Positions 30,114 to 38,484 are shown, numbered from the stretch's first letter. The stretch: DNA of 48,029 bases from Periweissella ghanensis (GCF_918814755.1 NZ_CAKKNT010000015.1:1-48029); one strand, 5' to 3'. A program made the numbers and translations. Notes: a model not told the origin generated them from the sequence alone.

Positions 30114-30554
30114 TTAGTTTTTTCCAAATTTAGTTTTTTGCTCTGGGGTCAACAACCATTCAAAATAATGATCAGCTAATTCCAGATTCTTAGTTAAGTT
30201 TTCAGCGGTAAATTCTTTACCAACTTGACTGCGAAGTTCAGTTTCTAGCAACCCACTCAATTCTTCCCACAATGGACCGACCCCAAGTAAAATTTTAAGC
30301 TCACCTTGTTCATCATGGTGTTTAGTCTTAAAAATGACTTGTACCCGGGCCGCAAAGCGCCGATACGCAATAAAGTCAGCAGTTAAGGCGTCTTCGGTCC
30401 ATGAAAAAGCCGGAAAGACTACCACTGATGTACCAAACCGATCCTCAATCGCTTCGGTAACTGTTTGTTGAACTTCAACTAAGTATAAATCCCGTAATTC
30501 ATCATTTTGGCCATTTGGTGCTTCGACTTCTGTCTTTTTCTTATTAAAAATCAT
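30114..30554 (-). CDS. Hypothetical cytosolic protein
   Basis: I do not recognise this 146-aa protein. It has a basic start (MIFNKKKTEVE), a central strand-rich part (SVVVFPAFSWTEDALTADFIAYRRFAARVQVIF) and helices to the end, with no signal peptide, membrane segment or catalytic motif. The ATG at 30554 is chosen because GGAAGGTAAG lies upstream. It starts 29 bases after the cold-shock/NERD gene and is probably co-transcribed with it, so the two may act together; that link is positional only. Confidence 0.6.
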   Translation of the reverse strand: MIFNKKKTEVEAPNGQNDELRDLYLVEVQQTVTEAIEDRFGTSVVVFPAFSWTEDALTADFIAYRRFAARVQVIFKTKHHDEQGELKILLGVGPLWEELSGLLETELRSQVGKEFTAENLTKNLELADHYFEWLLTPEQKTKFGKN

Positions 30555-30583
30555 TTCTCTTACCTTCCAATAATTCAATCAAT

Positions 30584-31828
30584 TCAATAAATTGCTTGAT
30601 ATATTTTTTCCCGTTGTTCGTAGATATATTGAGCAATATTATACCGCCGTTGGAGCTCATATGCATCATTTAAAAATTCACCATCTGGTAAAAAGTACTG
30701 AAATTCCCGATTTTCCTCAAGGGCTTCCTGTAAAACGCTGAGTACTTGTGCTATTTCAGTTGGACTTAGGACAACCTGCCGCTTTTGGCGAACCTCACGA
30801 ACTAAGGTTTCATATAATAACCCCACCCGCACAACCGCTTCACTAGACCGATTGACAATTTCGACATTTTCATTGGGAATTACAAAGACCGGTGTTGCTA
30901 ATAATTTAACTGGATCAAGTTTTTGCAAGGTCTTAGCATCAAATAAGACCCCTTCGACCGCAGCGATATGTAAATCATTTTGATTAGTCACATTTTCTTG
31001 GGCGGCCCCAATCCGATTCCACTGACCATCTTTACTAATCGTCAGCCGTTGTTCTTGATTTTTATTTGCTCCATAATTTTTAACTTCAAGAACATGGATG
31101 CCAAACATTGAAATAACAATAAAGTCAATTTCCGTTGCTCCCACTACATTACCATTGACGTCAAATTCGGGCAAGGTTGGATTTTTAATATATTGCAAGT
31201 GGTGTTGCTCAAGTTTAGCTTGCACAATTTGTTCACCACGGACACCGTAATACCGACCGCGTTGCTCATAATTCATTTTCCGAATCATCACTTGTAAGTT
31301 TTGTAATTCTTCCAACTGCTTCGGTTTTGGTAAAATATTACGTTTGACCAAAATGCTTTGGAGTGTCGGTTCGTCATCAAATTTATTACTCAATTCAACC
31401 GTTTCAGAAATCCATTCATTAATCGTCGACAACATTGATGCTGGTTGAACATCATTATCAAGTCCAAATTGCGTTTGCATTGCGTTTAAAGTCTCATAAG
31501 CAGCCGCCATATTGGTATTCATAGCAGTCACACCTGGTACTGGTAATTTTTTACGTGAAGTTTTATAGCCCTTTTGATCCAGTACATGTTTAACTTGCTT
31601 GATTAGGCGGCCCTCATCACGGCCGACTGGATTAGCATGAATCCGTTGATTTTCATCGTATTCCGTTTCAAATTCAACCAAATCACCAACTTGAACGGGT
31701 TGATAATTCGCCCATGCTAGTAAGAAAAAAATTGATTGATTATCATCGCGATTAATAAAGCCGTACCCACCCGTATGTCGGCGATGGTCATATGGGACAA
31801 TTTCGCGTACTTTTCCATGAAATTCCAT
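30584..31828 (-). CDS. Cold-shock-like domain fused to a NERD nuclease-related domain
   Basis: The 414-aa protein begins with an OB-fold stretch like a cold-shock domain: residues about 2-70 contain GGYGFINRDD (RNP1-like), SIFFLLA (RNP2-like) and a closing VGDLVEFETEYD. A helical linker (about 100-185) leads to a NERD domain with GVRGEQIV (G198, E199), ATEIDFIVIS (E233, D235) and HVLEVKNYG (E248, K250), a PD-(D/E)xK-like constellation. That suggests RNA- or ssDNA-linked nuclease activity, but no member of this exact fusion is known to me. AGAGGAC precedes the ATG. Confidence 0.7.
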   Translation of the reverse strand: MEFHGKVREIVPYDHRRHTGGYGFINRDDNQSIFFLLAWANYQPVQVGDLVEFETEYDENQRIHANPVGRDEGRLIKQVKHVLDQKGYKTSRKKLPVPGVTAMNTNMAAAYETLNAMQTQFGLDNDVQPASMLSTINEWISETVELSNKFDDEPTLQSILVKRNILPKPKQLEELQNLQVMIRKMNYEQRGRYYGVRGEQIVQAKLEQHHLQYIKNPTLPEFDVNGNVVGATEIDFIVISMFGIHVLEVKNYGANKNQEQRLTISKDGQWNRIGAAQENVTNQNDLHIAAVEGVLFDAKTLQKLDPVKLLATPVFVIPNENVEIVNRSSEAVVRVGLLYETLVREVRQKRQVVLSPTEIAQVLSVLQEALEENREFQYFLPDGEFLNDAYELQRRYNIAQYIYEQREKIYQAIY

Positions 31829-31852
31829 TTTTAGTCCTCTTAATCCAAATGA

Positions 31853-31886
31853 AAACGACTACCTTCACAATTGAATTTAGTCGTCT
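31853..31886 (-). terminator. Weak terminator after ezrA
   Basis: A 7-bp stem (ACGACTA / TAGTCGT) with a 16-base loop is followed on the minus strand by TTTTC. It may only partly separate ezrA from the NERD gene. Confidence 0.45.
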
Positions 31887-31915
31887 CCTCACTCTATGGT
31901 ATTAATTTTTTGTAG

Positions 31916-33616
31916 TTAACCTAGTTGTTCTTCAATCTTAGCTTGAATTCCTGGTTCAACTTGCTCTAAGGCAGCACCTAAAACATCCCGGGCTTGGCCA
32001 AAGTCATAATGATTTTGGTAAGCCAATAAAGCTTCATTATAGGCGGCGGCAATCGCTTGATTCTTCATCCGGTAGCGATTGGCTGATTGAAATAATTGTT
32101 CAGCAAATTTAGCATCATGATATAGCCGATCAGTTGAATGCGTTAACGTCACAATATCAGCTTGAATCGTGTCCAATTGGGTCTTAATCTCGTGCATATT
32201 AATGTGTGAATTTTGCATCGTCCGGTCTAAGCGGTCAATTTGATTAATAATGCGTTCATATAGCTGACGATAGTCCATTGGTAACCCTGGCAAGTTCCAG
32301 TGTTCAACTTCTCGTTTAATATCACGAACTGAAAAGGCTGCTGTTTCAAATTGTTTCTCAGCATCTTTTTCAAGATCTTTAAGCCCTTGTAAACCTTCCC
32401 AAATAGCTTGTTGTTTCGTCTCAACTGCCGTTAAATCATCTTCAAATTTTTCAAACTGTTGACTAATTTGACTATAAATTGCTTTTCCAAATTGAATATC
32501 GAGCACGGTTTGACGGTAGTCAGTTTCGATTTGCTTAATTTGTTGGGCAAATTCTTGCGTCTTGGCCTCTTCACGATCAGTTAAAATATACCGTTGCCCA
32601 ATTCGATCGAGTTCAATCATTAATAAATGATTTTGATGCCGGGCATGATTAATAAATGTTTCAACCTCTTTTTTAATTTGGCTAACATCTTTTTTAGCGT
32701 CCATTTCGACTTGAAATTGAGCATATAAACTGTCAATTTGCTTAGAAATAACTTCAGTATTCGCGCTGGCATCATCAATTGCTAAATCCCGTAACATATT
32801 ATTGGTAATAACCCGACTCGTTTCAATACCGGCAATTTCAGCTTGTAAACGTTTGTTAGGAAATAAATAACCATCGGTCGTTAATTGTTGATACGCAGCT
32901 TCAAGTTCTTTAATTTGTGCGGGGAAATCCGTTTGCAGTTGTTTTTCAATGGCTGGAATTTGGTCAATGATTCGTTCTAAGCGTTCCGTTTCCGTATGCA
33001 ACTGCGTGTAAATATCAGATGCCGCCGTATGATCACCTTGTTCAGTTAAGCGCGTAAATTCATCAAAATCATCTTCAAGGTTAGCTAACATCTCTTCTAA
33101 TTTATCAATTGATTCCCCAAATTCAAAATTACGAGTTAACAACGTTTTTCGTAGGGCTTGATATTCTACTTCTAACTTTTTAACGGCTTCGCGATGTTCG
33201 GCATCCATGCGTTGGAGTGCTTCAATGCCTTGGCGGACTTCAACAATATGGGCTGCTATTTGATCAAGTAAGGTATTTAAGTTTTTTAAACTTTGCTTGG
33301 CCTTAACAACATTCCAACCTTTACTTTCAAATAAGACGTCTTCGGCATTTTGATCAAAGGTTTTAAAATCAACATTTTCAATTTCATTATATTCAGTTTG
33401 TAAATCATCAAACCGCTTTAAAGATTGGCCCGTTAAACTAAGTTTTTTACCTTCAACCAAACTAAGTTTCGTATCTAATTCAGTTAATTTTTGTTTTTTA
33501 TCCTGTAATTCTCTTACGCGCTTCGTTGTGGTGCGCTGCATCACAAAAATCACGACGTATACAACGATTGCAACAATTACAATCCCTATAATTACACGTA
33601 AAGGTCCACTATTCAT
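31916..33616 (-). CDS. ezrA: Septation ring formation regulator EzrA
   Basis: EzrA is a membrane-anchored spectrin-like protein that restrains FtsZ polymerisation and links it to wall synthesis. The 566-aa product has an outside N-terminal stub, one transmembrane helix (about 8-27), and then a long run of heptad-type coiled coils to the end, rich in Glu, Lys and Gln (e.g. KKEVETFINHARHQNHLL). The length is normal for lactic acid bacteria. AAGGGATT precedes the ATG. A TGCTATACT extended -10 lies upstream (about 33672-33680). Confidence 0.92.
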   Translation of the reverse strand: MNSGPLRVIIGIVIVAIVVYVVIFVMQRTTTKRVRELQDKKQKLTELDTKLSLVEGKKLSLTGQSLKRFDDLQTEYNEIENVDFKTFDQNAEDVLFESKGWNVVKAKQSLKNLNTLLDQIAAHIVEVRQGIEALQRMDAEHREAVKKLEVEYQALRKTLLTRNFEFGESIDKLEEMLANLEDDFDEFTRLTEQGDHTAASDIYTQLHTETERLERIIDQIPAIEKQLQTDFPAQIKELEAAYQQLTTDGYLFPNKRLQAEIAGIETSRVITNNMLRDLAIDDASANTEVISKQIDSLYAQFQVEMDAKKDVSQIKKEVETFINHARHQNHLLMIELDRIGQRYILTDREEAKTQEFAQQIKQIETDYRQTVLDIQFGKAIYSQISQQFEKFEDDLTAVETKQQAIWEGLQGLKDLEKDAEKQFETAAFSVRDIKREVEHWNLPGLPMDYRQLYERIINQIDRLDRTMQNSHINMHEIKTQLDTIQADIVTLTHSTDRLYHDAKFAEQLFQSANRYRMKNQAIAAAYNEALLAYQNHYDFGQARDVLGAALEQVEPGIQAKIEEQLG

Positions 33617-33671
33617 AAATAATCCCTTCGTAATCCGATTTTATTAACTTGTTTTAGCAAGTTACCTTTTG

Positions 33672-33680
33672 AATAAGTAT
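33672..33680 (-). promoter_or_regulatory. Extended -10 promoter of ezrA
   Basis: The minus strand reads TGCTATACT about 55 bases before the ezrA start. This TGC-extended -10 is shared with rodZ, ddl and tRNA-Val. Confidence 0.55.
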
Positions 33681-33772
33681 AGCACATCAAGAGTTCTATA
33701 CTAAAAATTCATTCAACAAATTTGCATAAAAAATAGCGCATTATCAACTATTGTACTTTGGTTTTTTACACA

Positions 33773-33817
33773 AAAAAGACCTAGCCAAAACCAACAGTTT
33801 TGCCCAGATCTTCAAAT
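33773..33817 (-). terminator. Terminator after the Apf-like gene
   Basis: The minus strand pairs GATCTGGGCAAAAC with GTTTTGGCTAGGTC (imperfect, about 12 pairs), followed by TTTTTT. Confidence 0.65.
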
Positions 33818-33835
33818 TTAACAGCTTTAATTATT

Positions 33836-34219
33836 TTAATACCAACCGGTCCGTAAAACGTGCATCCAGGCCCAGTATGGTGTGCCATAACGAGCGCGAA
33901 TGTAGTTCATACCTTGCCAGCCTTGTTCAAGTGCGGTACGACCCCAAACGTTAGTCGTTTGGAACAAGCCGTAGTAGCGCCCGTTACGGGCATGAATGTT
34001 CCAACCTGATTCACGTGTAATAATCCGATCAAGGTAGTATTGTTGTGGACCATTCCAGTGGTAGTAACGTTGTGCGGCCCAAAAAATAGTTCCTTTATCA
34101 GATGCAACAGACGCTTCAGCATGAGTATTATTAGTAGCAACGACTGCCATCATTAAGGCAAAAGTTACTGTCAAAATTTTAATTAATTTTATGAGGTTGT
34201 TCTTATTATTTTCTTTCAT
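33836..34219 (-). CDS. Secreted lysozyme-like (Apf C-terminal type) protein
   Basis: The 127-aa protein has a Sec signal peptide (KNNLIKLIKILTV basic-hydrophobic start, likely cut after THA near residue 33). A short lysozyme-like domain follows with RIITRESGWNIHARNGRYYG, whose Glu is the expected catalytic acid, and it ends with ...GWY as aggregation-promoting factors of lactobacilli do. It probably trims peptidoglycan at the surface. It has no LysM or other wall anchor and is shorter than full Apf proteins. The ATG at 34219 lacks a close ribosome site; the nearest purine run (GAGG) is about 20 bases upstream. Confidence 0.75.
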   Translation of the reverse strand: MKENNKNNLIKLIKILTVTFALMMAVVATNNTHAEASVASDKGTIFWAAQRYYHWNGPQQYYLDRIITRESGWNIHARNGRYYGLFQTTNVWGRTALEQGWQGMNYIRARYGTPYWAWMHVLRTGWY

Positions 34220-34413
34220 GAAGGTAATAATACGCTAACCTCGTTGCATAATTGTTATCACAATGTGCCAATTTAACAACGGATATTTCATTTGTGTAAC
34301 ATAAAAGGCTAATATTACAATCTTACTGCACTTTAGTCTTAACCAAAGCCCTTTAACTTTGCGTAAAAAAATACCTGGTAATTAACTAAAGTTAACTACC
34401 AGGTATTAATTAG
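34220..34413. other. 194-bp region between the Apf-like gene and tRNA-Arg
   Basis: This A/T-rich stretch holds a plausible minus-strand promoter for the Apf-like gene (TTAAGA 34337-34342, TGTAAT 34314-34319, 17-bp spacer), which would leave a leader of about 90 bases. It also holds a perfect small palindrome, ATTGT-TATC-ACAAT (34251-34264), a WalR-like direct repeat (34285-34301, minus TGTTAC-N5-TGAAAT, 11 of 12 matches), and the tRNA-Arg terminator. Confidence 0.45.
34370..34407 (-). terminator. Terminator after tRNA-Arg
   Basis: A long hairpin (AATACCTGGTA...TACCAGGTATT, with an inner GTTAAC-type pairing) is followed by TTTTTT on the minus strand. Confidence 0.85.
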
Positions 34414-34485
34414 TGCGTCCGGAGGGAGTCGAACCCCCATTGCTAGAACCGGAATCTAGAGTGATATCCATTACACTACGGACGC
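34414..34485 (-). tRNA. tRNA-Arg (anticodon CCG)
   Basis: The 72-nt cloverleaf has acceptor GCGTCCG/CGGACGC, anticodon arm CTAGA-TTCCGGT-TCTAG with anticodon CCG (Arg, CGG codons), and T arm GGGGG-TTCGACT-CCCTC region. CCA is not encoded. A TTGTAC-18-TATAAT promoter (34506-34535, minus) precedes it. Confidence 0.95.
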
Positions 34486-34505
34486 ATATTTAAACAACAT
34501 AGTAT

Positions 34506-34535
34506 ATTATACATGGCTTTAGTCGAAAAGTACAA
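34506..34535 (-). promoter_or_regulatory. Promoter of tRNA-Arg
   Basis: Minus-strand TTGTAC and TATAAT are separated by 18 bp, 20 bases before the tRNA. Confidence 0.7.
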
Positions 34536-34560
34536 TGTTTTTTTATTTTTCAACTTACCA

Positions 34561-34589
34561 TTACACTTTTACGAATAATAGTATATAAT
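34561..34589 (+). promoter_or_regulatory. Promoter of the carbonic anhydrase gene
   Basis: TTACAC and TATAAT are 17 bp apart, ending 30 bases before the ATG at 34620. Confidence 0.75.
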
Positions 34590-34619
34590 ATTAACAATTT
34601 ATTTAAGAAGGAGTTTTAC

Positions 34620-35306
34620 ATGAGTACACCAATTGAAACAATTCCCTTCTGGGATTACACTGCAACAACCGGTCCGGAACACTGGGCATCAATTTGTCCT
34701 GAATTTGCGACGGCCGCAGCGTACCAATACCAATCACCAATTGCTGTTGATACTGCGACTTGCTTAGCTAGTGAAGCACCATCTTCATTACTACTCGATT
34801 ATCAAACACAAACTTTCATGGTTGATACTTTTACCCAGAGCATTCACTTGGTACCAACTGAATTTAGTAATACCCTCACTTTTCAAAATAAAATTTATTC
34901 ACTCCAAGATATTCACGTTCACATGCCAAATGAACATGTCATTGATGGCATTATGCAGCCCCTTGAAATTCATTTTGTGCACCGTACTAGTGACCAAGAA
35001 GTATTAGTTTTAGGATTATTTGTTAAGGTCGGTGAAAATGGCCCTGCGCTACCAACTTTAAATTGGACTCAAGGTGCCACAGTGGTCTTTAATCCAGCTG
35101 ACCTTTTAGGTGCGACAAATCATTACTTTAACTATTCTGGTTCGCTTACGACACCACCAACTGTTGGCCCAGTTAATTGGGTGTTATTAAAAGATATCCA
35201 AATCGCTCCTGCAGCTTGGCTAGACGCAATTCGAGAATCATTACCATGTGGTGCTAACAATCGCCCAACCCAACCCCTCAACGGTCGGCATGTTCATGTC
35301 TATTAG
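34620..35306 (+). CDS. Alpha-class carbonic anhydrase, no signal peptide
   Basis: The enzyme hydrates CO2 to bicarbonate with a zinc ion. The 228-aa product has the alpha-class landmarks: YQSPIAVD (about 37-44), zinc ligands H99 and H101 in IHVH and H118 in EIH, NEH (104-106), and SGSLTTPPTVGPVNW near 175. The position of the proton-shuttle His (HTF in typical enzymes) reads Q64-T-F. There is no Sec signal, although most alpha enzymes are exported, so it seems cytosolic. AAGGAG precedes the ATG. It has its own promoter and no operon partner. Confidence 0.9.
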   Translation: MSTPIETIPFWDYTATTGPEHWASICPEFATAAAYQYQSPIAVDTATCLASEAPSSLLLDYQTQTFMVDTFTQSIHLVPTEFSNTLTFQNKIYSLQDIHVHMPNEHVIDGIMQPLEIHFVHRTSDQEVLVLGLFVKVGENGPALPTLNWTQGATVVFNPADLLGATNHYFNYSGSLTTPPTVGPVNWVLLKDIQIAPAAWLDAIRESLPCGANNRPTQPLNGRHVHVY

Positions 35307-35317
35307 TTCAAAAGGGA

Positions 35318-35369
35318 AAACGTTTAATCTCAGCCTTAACCAAGTTTGATTTCGTTTGGGTAAACGTTT
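35318..35369. repeat. Inverted repeat after the carbonic anhydrase gene
   Basis: Arms AAACGTTTA (35318-35326) and TAAACGTTT (35361-35369) enclose an inner CCAA/TTGG pair. No T run follows, so it is a weak terminator candidate; each arm is itself centred on AAACGTTT. Confidence 0.4.
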
Positions 35370-35453
35370 GACAAAATTACCACCCAATTATTTGTTAAAT
35401 AATTTACTACCAAGCGGTATCGCTAACGGTTAACTATAAATAGCTACATACAA

Positions 35454-35494
35454 AAATAGCCGTCTTGAAGACCTTTACTTCAAGACGGCTATTT
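35454..35494. terminator. Terminator after tsaD (bidirectional)
   Basis: A perfect 17-bp stem (AAATAGCCGTCTTGAAG / CTTCAAGACGGCTATTT) with a 7-base loop lies between the converging carbonic anhydrase and tsaD genes; the T run is better for tsaD. Confidence 0.9.
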
Positions 35495-35537
35495 AGGTTA
35501 ATTCTGATTATCACCCGACTATGGTCAGCCGGATATT

Positions 35538-36551
35538 TTAATCTTCGTACTCAAATTCAAGTGATGGATCAGCGTTTAAACTCCAATCCCCTCGGCGACC
35601 TTGCCGGAAAAAGATTTCACCAGCGGCCCCAATCATCGCGGCATTATCACCCGCTAATTTTAATGGTACTGGTACAAATTCAGTCGTTGGAAATTCAGCT
35701 AACATCGCGGTTAAAGCAGCCCGCAAGCCTTGATTGGCTGCGACCCCACCACCTAGTAATAGTTGTTGCACTGGATATTGCGTTAACGCGGTTTTAGTTT
35801 TATCGACTAAAACATCCACGACCGCCGCTTGAAAACTAGTTGCTAAATCATTTTTATCAAGGACTTCCTCGCGTTGCTCAGCATTATGATAGGTGTTAAT
35901 AAAAGCTGATTTTAAGCCAGAAAAACTAAAATCATACGTGCCATCATTTTCCATCGCCCGTGGAAAATGGAAAGTATCAGTTCCTTGGTGCGCCATTTCA
36001 TCAATTGTTTTACCAGCTGGATAGGCAATTCCCATCACCCGCCCAACTTTATCATATGATTCACCAGCGGCATCGTCGCGAGTTTCCCCGATAACTTTAA
36101 ATTCGCCTTCAGCAGGTAAATAGACCAATTCTGTATGACCACCACTCACGAGTAAAGCTAACGCCGGATAGACGATTGGCTTGACGAATCGGGCCGCCAT
36201 AATATGACCAGCTAAATGACTTGTTGGTACTAATGGTAAATTATGCGCCCAGGCAATCGTTTTAGCCGCTGTTAAGCCGATTAAGAGGGAACCCACTAAA
36301 CCAGGCCCATACGTCACGGCAACGGCGTCTAAATCCGCGTAAGTTACCCCAGCATCAGCGAGGGCTTTTTTCACTAAAATTGTGACCTGTTCAATATGAT
36401 GGCGACTGGCAACTTCAGGAACAATCCCCCCAAAGCGTTGGTGCGATTTAATCTGCGTGGCAATCTCATTACTTAAAATTTGATTACCATCTTTAACAAC
36501 CGCCACACTCGTTTCGTCAGCGCTTGATTCAAATGCTAATATAATACTCAC
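35538..36551 (-). CDS. tsaD: tRNA t6A transferase TsaD
   Basis: TsaD transfers the threonylcarbamoyl group to A37 of ANN-decoding tRNAs. The 337-aa ASKHA-fold protein has the metal-binding HLAGH (about 107-111), [11 protein letters not shown], the [10 protein letters not shown] and FSFSGLKSA motifs, and [11 protein letters not shown]. Its length is normal. The start is GTG at 36551 with GGAGAAAATATT upstream, overlapping the RimI stop by four bases. It is the last gene of the tsaB-GNAT-rimI-tsaD unit. Confidence 0.97.
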   Translation of the reverse strand: MSIILAFESSADETSVAVVKDGNQILSNEIATQIKSHQRFGGIVPEVASRHHIEQVTILVKKALADAGVTYADLDAVAVTYGPGLVGSLLIGLTAAKTIAWAHNLPLVPTSHLAGHIMAARFVKPIVYPALALLVSGGHTELVYLPAEGEFKVIGETRDDAAGESYDKVGRVMGIAYPAGKTIDEMAHQGTDTFHFPRAMENDGTYDFSFSGLKSAFINTYHNAEQREEVLDKNDLATSFQAAVVDVLVDKTKTALTQYPVQQLLLGGGVAANQGLRAALTAMLAEFPTTEFVPVPLKLAGDNAAMIGAAGEIFFRQGRRGDWSLNADPSLEFEYED

Positions 36552-36979
36552 AATATTTTCTCCATAATTAAAGCATCATCAACAGGGTGTTGATAATAGG
36601 CTTGGCGTGTCGCAATTACTTGAAAGCCAAGCTTAGTGTACAAATGTTGGGCGGCAATATTTTGTGACCGAACTTCTAGTAAAACCCGAGTTTCCTGTTC
36701 AAATAACTTAAACCACGTTTGAAGCATATTCGCTCCTAAGTTTTGACGTTGATAGTCCGGTATAACGGCGACATTGGAAATTGATAATTCATCAATAATT
36801 AACGTCCCGGCCACAAACCCAACTGGTTGATCATCAATTGTTAAAACTAAATAACTGGCATGCTCATTCGCCAAATCATGCTTGAAAACATCAATGCTCC
36901 ATGGTGAACCATGATAAGCAGCATCAGCGAGCATATAAAGCTCTGTTGCGCTTTTTGGTTGGCGATATTCACCCTTCAT
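36548..36979 (-). CDS. rimI: Ribosomal-protein-alanine N-acetyltransferase RimI
   Basis: The 143-aa GNAT protein has [20 protein letters not shown], with the acetyl-CoA loop Q/R-x-x-G-x-G/A (here RQNLGA), and the closing [15 protein letters not shown] of RimI-type enzymes. RimI acetylates the N-terminal alanine of ribosomal protein S18 in model species. Its place between tsaB and tsaD is the conserved position of rimI. The upstream GNAT gene ends directly at its start (TAG-ATG), so translation is coupled. Confidence 0.88.
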   Translation of the reverse strand: MKGEYRQPKSATELYMLADAAYHGSPWSIDVFKHDLANEHASYLVLTIDDQPVGFVAGTLIIDELSISNVAVIPDYQRQNLGANMLQTWFKLFEQETRVLLEVRSQNIAAQHLYTKLGFQVIATRQAYYQHPVDDALIMEKIL

Positions 36980-37579
36980 CTATTTTTTGTCCTCACTTAA
37001 TTTTAGGGCCATTTTTAAGGCATCCTCATGATCACCAAAGTAATAGCCTGCCGAAACACCCAGTGATTCAAAACCTAAATCACTATATACGCGTTGAGCT
37101 TTTGTATTTGAAACACGCACCTCTAATGAGACTTGCGTAGCATGAATTTGTCGGGCTTTATCAATGATCACATTTAATAAAAAGCTCCCAATTCCACGCC
37201 GTTGCCAAACTGGTAAGACCGCCACATTAGTGATGTGCATATCTTGGGTTCCACGAGAATAACTTGAGCCAATAAACGCAATTAACTGATCATCTTTACG
37301 AATAACTAGATATAGCCGATCGTGCTTCCGGTGTAATTCACTAGTGAAGGCTTGTTTATTCCAAGGTGTGGCACCATCATAAACGGCACGTTCAATGTCC
37401 AATATTTCATCAATATCTGAAACTTGGGCCCGCCCAACATAATACATCTCATCATTAATTTTAACTTGGTAGGCTTTCATTGCCATTGCGGCTTGTTGTT
37501 GTTCATTAACGCCAATAATATTATTAAATAATTGTTTGAATTTTTTATGTAATTGCTCTTTAGTTAACTTCTTCAACAT
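36980..37579 (-). CDS. Second RimI-like GNAT acetyltransferase
   Basis: The 199-aa protein has a basic N-terminal extension of about 45 residues before a GNAT domain with ITNVAVLPVWQRRGIGSFLLN (R-R-G-I-G-S acetyl-CoA loop) and VRVSNTKAQRVYSDLGFESLG, which is RimI-like. A pair of RimI-like genes at this locus is common in lactic acid bacteria. Its substrate is not certain; it may acetylate another ribosomal or cytosolic N-terminus. It overlaps tsaB by 20 bases. Confidence 0.82.
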   Translation of the reverse strand: MLKKLTKEQLHKKFKQLFNNIIGVNEQQQAAMAMKAYQVKINDEMYYVGRAQVSDIDEILDIERAVYDGATPWNKQAFTSELHRKHDRLYLVIRKDDQLIAFIGSSYSRGTQDMHITNVAVLPVWQRRGIGSFLLNVIIDKARQIHATQVSLEVRVSNTKAQRVYSDLGFESLGVSAGYYFGDHEDALKMALKLSEDKK

Positions 37580-38273
37580 AGTTCTGTCCTACTTCATCAG
37601 GATGTGCTGCTTGCCAGTCGGCTTCGGCTTGTGATACACGTAAGTAATTTGGTACAAATAAATCTGGTGCCGTTGCCGGTGCCAAATTAGCTCCTAATCG
37701 AGCTAGTTGGGCCCCATGAGGTTGATTTTCATCACCTTGACCAAATGTAATCCGCGTGCCAAACGTAGTGGTTAAACGTTCAACAAAGTTAGTGTACTCA
37801 CCAATCACATGAATGGGGGCGGTGGTCGTTGTTAAAAATTCAACTAACTTACTAATGTTGGTGTGTTGATCAGGCCAAACTGCTTGGTTAGCTTGATAAA
37901 CGGCCCCATATAGATTATCATTCCGGGCATCAAAAATTGGGACGACTAAGCTAGCTGGAATATCAACATTGGCAGCTAAAGTCTGAAGGCTTGAAACCCC
38001 GACTAATTCAATATTTAAAGTTGTTGCCAATGTCTTAGCAGTTGTTACACCAATCCGGACCCCGGTATAAGAACCTGGCCCTTGGGCTACAACAACCCGG
38101 TCTAAATCACGTGGTTGCCATTGCACTTCGGTCATCATATCTGCAATAAATGGTAGTAATTGTAAACTATGATTACGACTTTGATTTGTTTCACGATAAG
38201 CTGCTACTTGGCCGTCAGCATATAATGCTACGGCCAGTGGCTGATTGGATGTATCAATTGCCAATATCTTCAC
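37560..38273 (-). CDS. tsaB: tRNA t6A synthesis protein TsaB
   Basis: TsaB is the non-catalytic ASKHA partner that stabilises TsaD. The 237-aa product has the LAIDTSNQPLAVAL start, GPGSYTGVRIG (about 69-79) and VPIFDARNDNLYGAVY, the normal YeaZ/TsaB pattern. The ATG is preceded by GGAGAAAAAGAAG. It opens the four-gene unit tsaB-GNAT-rimI-tsaD with its own promoter; tsaE lies elsewhere in the window. Confidence 0.96.
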   Translation of the reverse strand: MKILAIDTSNQPLAVALYADGQVAAYRETNQSRNHSLQLLPFIADMMTEVQWQPRDLDRVVVAQGPGSYTGVRIGVTTAKTLATTLNIELVGVSSLQTLAANVDIPASLVVPIFDARNDNLYGAVYQANQAVWPDQHTNISKLVEFLTTTTAPIHVIGEYTNFVERLTTTFGTRITFGQGDENQPHGAQLARLGANLAPATAPDLFVPNYLRVSQAEADWQAAHPDEVGQNYVEEVN

Positions 38274-38318
38274 TTCTTTTTCTCCTATAAAACCGTTCTA
38301 TTTATCGTTTCAGTGTCT

Positions 38319-38346
38319 ATAATAGCACGATAACAGATGACTTTAA
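38319..38346 (-). promoter_or_regulatory. Promoter of the tsaB operon
   Basis: Minus-strand TTAAAG, 16 bases ending in TGC, then TATTAT; an extended -10 promoter about 45 bases before tsaB. Confidence 0.6.
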
Positions 38347-38417
38347 ATTGCTTTTAAACTAAAACCAAAAATATTCCCATCCACGTACTAAATCATTGAT
38401 TACCTGAATTTTTTCTA

Positions 38418-38468
38418 ACAAAAAAGGCCTCCACTTAGGAATTTCTCCAACCGTAGATACCTTTTATT
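38418..38468 (-). terminator. Probable terminator after the thioesterase gene
   Basis: The minus strand can pair AAAAGG with CCTTTT around an imperfect inner stem (CTACGGTTGG / CCTAAGTGGAG), and a TTTTTT run follows. It ends the tmk-to-thioesterase unit. Confidence 0.5.
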
Positions 38469-38484
38469 TTTATTATTTAACGAG

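Noticed and set aside
34251-34264. lac operator-like sequence (TTGTGATAACAATT on the minus strand)
   Set aside because: The resemblance to the E. coli operator covers only part of it and no LacI-type gene is near; kept only as a small palindrome.
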